NCBI GenBank assembly: GCA_038530285.1
Contig: JBCBCY010000013.1
Span: 1-64,000, forward strand
Length of the DNA: 64,000 nt
Direction of reading: 5' to 3'
DNA from: JASJAR01 sp038530285
GTDB lineage: Bacteria; Pseudomonadota; Alphaproteobacteria; Rhodobacterales; Rhodobacteraceae
The translations under genes were made by a program, and so were the position numbers. A model generated the notes under the pieces. It did not search any database and was not told the DNA's origin. It saw nothing but the letters and a program-made list of their open reading frames with translations. Of this stretch, positions 61,387-64,000 are shown piece after piece. Position 1 is the first letter of the stretch. The number at the start of each line of letters is the position of its first letter.

Positions 61387-63144
61387 CTATCTGGCCAGAA
61401 TGTCAGTCAGGACGCGCGCCAGATCAGCGGCAGGATCAACAACCATTTCAGCGGCACGCCAGCACACATGCTGATCAGGGCGCACAAGCACGCAGCCCGT
61501 ATCGCCTATTTCAGACACGCGCGCCCAATCGCCCACATGATCGACAAAGGCCTGCCGGGGCCCGATGACATGGGCCGCAATGTCCAGACCCATATCACCC
61601 GCGACCTTTGCCGCCGCGGTGAACCAGGCCTCGCCGCCGATCCCGGTCAGAAGCGTGAACCGCCCCTTCCCGCACAGATCAAGGGTTGAGACCTTGGCCC
61701 CGCTGTCACGGTCGAACACCCAGACATGGGGCACCCGGGCGCCGGGCCAGGTGGTGGGCTGATAGTGAAGCTCGGCATCAAGCTCGAACGCGGGTTCCAT
61801 CTGCCCGTCGGTTACAATAGCGGACGATTTGTAGCGTTGGTTCATCTCAACCCCGTGGGCGTCGAATTCGTACTTTTTGAACGCAATCGCCTGACGCAAC
61901 GCTTCGCGCTGGGTCTCGCCGGCCGCGCCCGCATCGGTGCGGGCATCCATGCTGGCCTGGATGGTTTCAATGTCTCCGCCTCCCGTCATCCCGAGGGCTT
62001 CGAAAATCGGGCCGAACTCGCCAATGGATTGGTTCGCCCGCGTCACGATCTGTTTTGCGATGGGGGCGCGTTCGACCGAATAGCTGTCGAGGAGTGCGGC
62101 ACCCGCATGCCCTTTCAGGACGGCGGCCAGTTTCCACGCCAGGTTGAAGCTGTCCTGGATCGAGGTGTTCGACCCAAGCCCGTTTGACGGCGGGTGGCGG
62201 TGGGCGGCATCGCCCATAATGAACACGCGGTCTTTCTGCATATGGGTGGCGTAGGCGTCGTTCACGGTCCAGACACTGGCGGACAAAAGCTCAATCTCAA
62301 GATCGGGGTCGCCCACCAATTGACGCGCCACATTCGTTGCGAACGCCTCGTCGACATCGGGCGCAGGCTGCGTAATGTCATAGCCCCAGACGATCAGCCA
62401 TTCGTTCCAGGGCCGGATCATCCGCACCAGCCCCATGCCGATCCCGCCGACATCGGCGCCTGGCTGCATGACCCAGTACAGCACCGATGGGCGGTGGGCG
62501 ACGTATTGCGACAGGTCGGCCCGAAAGAGGATGTTCATCGACCCGCCAACGCCCATTTTGCCCTCAATCGGCGTGTCGATGTGATCGGCCACCAGCGAAT
62601 TGCCGCCATCAGCCCCAACAAGAAATTTCGACCGGACCTCGAATTCGCGGCCCGACAGACGGTCAAGCAAAGTCGTGGTCACCCCGTCGGCGTCTTGCAC
62701 GTGGGACAAGTATTCAGTCGACATCCGCCCTTGGGTGCCGCGTTTACAGGCGGTCGTGAACAACAGCGGCTCCATAAAGGTCTGCGGCAGATCGTTCATG
62801 TGCGAAGGTGACGACAGCGCATGTTCGGCCCGCGACAGCGGATGGGTGCCCCAGCTTTTCATCCGCCCGATTTCTTCGCCCGCAAGGCTTTCGCAGAACA
62901 CGTTTTCGCCCATCAGGTCCTGCTCGGTCGCATGCATATAGGCTTCGGCTTCAACCCCTTGGCCCAGATCGCGCAAAACCTCCATTGTGCGCTGGTTGGT
63001 GATATGCGCGCGCGGTGTATTGGCCAGCCAGCGATAGCGGTTCACGGCCATGTTTTCGATCCCATAGGTCGACAGCAAGGCCGCCATAGATGACCCCGCA
63101 GGTCCGGTGCCAATGATCAAAACGTCGGTCGCTATCTCAGCCAT
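61387..63144 (-). CDS. FAD-dependent phenol hydroxylase, TfdB-like
   Basis: A 585-residue flavoprotein monooxygenase that should hydroxylate a phenol ortho to the OH using NAD(P)H and O2. FAD motifs: G-T-G-P-A-G at 12-17, L-V-G-A-D-G-G-N-S, and the G-D motif M-G-D-A-A-H-R-H-P-P at about 310. N-terminal T-P-R-A-H-I-T-N-Q-R-T-M-E and the stretch G-V-G-G-S-M-N-I are very close to chlorophenol hydroxylase TfdB as I recall it. A thioredoxin-like C-terminal domain (about 410-585) is present, as in phenol hydroxylases. It overlaps the maleylacetate reductase gene by 8 nt, so the two act in one pathway. Substrate (resorcinol, chlorophenol, other) is not decided by sequence. Confidence 0.9.
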   Translation of the reverse strand: MAEIATDVLIIGTGPAGSSMAALLSTYGIENMAVNRYRWLANTPRAHITNQRTMEVLRDLGQGVEAEAYMHATEQDLMGENVFCESLAGEEIGRMKSWGTHPLSRAEHALSSPSHMNDLPQTFMEPLLFTTACKRGTQGRMSTEYLSHVQDADGVTTTLLDRLSGREFEVRSKFLVGADGGNSLVADHIDTPIEGKMGVGGSMNILFRADLSQYVAHRPSVLYWVMQPGADVGGIGMGLVRMIRPWNEWLIVWGYDITQPAPDVDEAFATNVARQLVGDPDLEIELLSASVWTVNDAYATHMQKDRVFIMGDAAHRHPPSNGLGSNTSIQDSFNLAWKLAAVLKGHAGAALLDSYSVERAPIAKQIVTRANQSIGEFGPIFEALGMTGGGDIETIQASMDARTDAGAAGETQREALRQAIAFKKYEFDAHGVEMNQRYKSSAIVTDGQMEPAFELDAELHYQPTTWPGARVPHVWVFDRDSGAKVSTLDLCGKGRFTLLTGIGGEAWFTAAAKVAGDMGLDIAAHVIGPRQAFVDHVGDWARVSEIGDTGCVLVRPDQHVCWRAAEMVVDPAADLARVLTDILAR

Positions 63145-64000
63145 GTGGTGTCCTTTGGTCGTATGTTGGGGCGTGTCCCGCCCAAGCGTTTTGCAACAGA
63201 TCGCGCAAGCCGCGCGGCGTCACCTCACGCGGGTTCCAATAGGGGTTTTCAAGGGCAATCTCGACCGCGCGGTCCAGATCCGCTTCCCCAAGCCCGAGGT
63301 CTTTGAGCGCCCGGGGTGCGCCGATGGACCCCGCAAAAGCCCAAAGTGCCGTGCCCGTCTTGTCGGTCCCCAACATCTTGGCAACCGGGGCCAATTGGTC
63401 GGGGACCGCGGCCTCATTGAAGGCCGTCGCATGGGGTAGGATGATTGCATGGGTCGGTGCATGGGGCAGATTGAACGCGCCCCCCAGCGCGTGACACAGC
63501 TTGTGATGAAGCGCCATGCCCACCCTGCCCAAAACCGCACCGCAAGCCCAGGCGCCGCGCAGGGTCGCCTCACGGGCGGGCAGATCGGCCGGGTCCGCCA
63601 GCACCGTCGGCAGGGTGGCGATGAAATGCTCAAGCCCGGCCAGGGCCAGCGCGTCGGTCTCATCGCTGCGATCGCGCGCATAAAGCGCTTCGATCGCATG
63701 GGCCATCGCATTGAGTGCGGATGTGGCCGACAACGCGCGGGGCAACGTGACCACCAGTTCGGGGTCATAAAGAACCACCTGGGGCAGGACAGCCGGATCG
63801 CTGAGCGTGGATTTCATACCGTTTTCGGTCTGCCCGAGGATCGGCGTCGCCTCGCTGCCTGCATAGGTGGTGGGGATGATGATCTGGGGATGCCCGGTGC
63901 GGTAGGAAAGCGCCTTGGACAAGCCCGTTGTCGACCCGCCGCCGATGGCCACATAGCAGTCAGCCCCCACCGACCGCCCATGGGCCAGAACATCTTCGGT
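63137..64000 (-). CDS. Maleylacetate reductase, N-terminus beyond the window
   Basis: The frame is open to base 64000, giving 287 C-terminal residues of an iron-type alcohol dehydrogenase-fold protein. The sequence A-I-G-G-G-S-T-T-G-L-S-K-A, then I-I-P-T-T-Y-A-G-S-E and T-P-I-L-G, is characteristic of maleylacetate reductases, which convert (chloro)maleylacetate to 3-oxoadipate in hydroxyquinol and chlorocatechol degradation. The metal-ligand region H-H-K-L-C-H-A-L-G-G is present. Its stop overlaps the phenol hydroxylase start by 8 nt. The ring-cleavage dioxygenase expected upstream is outside the window. Confidence 0.92.
   Translation of the reverse strand, partial: TEDVLAHGRSVGADCYVAIGGGSTTGLSKALSYRTGHPQIIIPTTYAGSEATPILGQTENGMKSTLSDPAVLPQVVLYDPELVVTLPRALSATSALNAMAHAIEALYARDRSDETDALALAGLEHFIATLPTVLADPADLPAREATLRGAWACGAVLGRVGMALHHKLCHALGGAFNLPHAPTHAIILPHATAFNEAAVPDQLAPVAKMLGTDKTGTALWAFAGSIGAPRALKDLGLGEADLDRAVEIALENPYWNPREVTPRGLRDLLQNAWAGHAPTYDQRTPHG

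Noticed and set aside
1..64000. CRISPR array, insertion sequence or prophage
   Set aside because: No regularly spaced short repeats other than the in-frame TPR repeats, and no transposase, integrase or phage structural gene was found.

Overview
The window is GC-rich alphaproteobacterial chromosome, most likely from a marine-type Rhodobacteraceae (Roseobacter group). The evidence is an aerobic cobaltochelatase pair (CobS, CobT), a dcw cell-wall/division cluster that contains a DUF2484 membrane protein and runs on to lpxC, bamD and recN, a BolA-like/J-domain/CobST neighbourhood, a TRAP transporter, and two small-RNA loci of types known from Rhodobacter (an UpsM-like leader RNA before mraZ and a twin-hairpin CCUCCUCCC RNA). 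Species cannot be named from the sequence alone.

Layout. 1-5.5 kb: the end of a TPR protein made of exact 141-bp repeats, two tandem DUF4177-type proteins, a BolA-like protein divergent from a J-domain protein, and a chemoreceptor. 5.6-13.4 kb: a Tat-exported MsrB, cobS and cobT separated by an opposing small secreted protein, an endonuclease/exonuclease/phosphatase-family protein, an aminopeptidase P and a DUF427 protein. 13.4-15.1 kb: a ClC chloride channel with a C-terminal CBS-like region, preceded by a pair of 22-bp palindromes.

15.4-41.9 kb is the dcw cluster on the minus strand. In transcription order it is mraZ, rsmH, ftsL, ftsI, murE, murF, mraY, two accessory genes (a small membrane protein and a P-loop protein), murD, ftsW, murG, murC, DUF2484, a small membrane protein, murB, ddl, ftsQ, ftsA, ftsZ, lpxC, bamD, recN. 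Many neighbours overlap by 1-4 nt, which suggests translational coupling. Two plus-strand genes (a gamma-butyrobetaine-dioxygenase-like oxygenase and an L-lactate-dehydrogenase-like enzyme) sit between ftsW and murD. The 636-nt region upstream of mraZ holds a promoter, an array of TGGG-type boxes and a strong intrinsic terminator about 105 nt before mraZ, which together predict a roughly 200-nt leader RNA.

42.5-53.1 kb: an Mrp/ApbC Fe-S carrier ATPase, the CCUCCUCCC small RNA, a UvrD/PcrA helicase, an FMN-dependent alpha-hydroxy-acid oxidase, an ankyrin-like protein, pyruvate carboxylase, a DUF2314 exported protein and tRNA-Gly(GCC).

53.1-64 kb is accessory in character: a fatty-acid desaturase, then a catabolic locus. 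It has a GntR/FCD regulator convergent with a minus-strand series running (in transcription order) maleylacetate reductase (cut by the window end), a TfdB-like phenol hydroxylase, a TRAP transporter of the FcbT/TakP type (P, Q, M), a gamma-glutamyltransferase-family enzyme without a signal peptide, and a TSUP permease. A perfect 16-bp palindrome lies in the promoter region of the TRAP operon and a related sequence lies before the GntR gene. I infer an uptake and degradation system for a phenolic compound that reaches maleylacetate; the ring-cleavage enzyme is not in the window.
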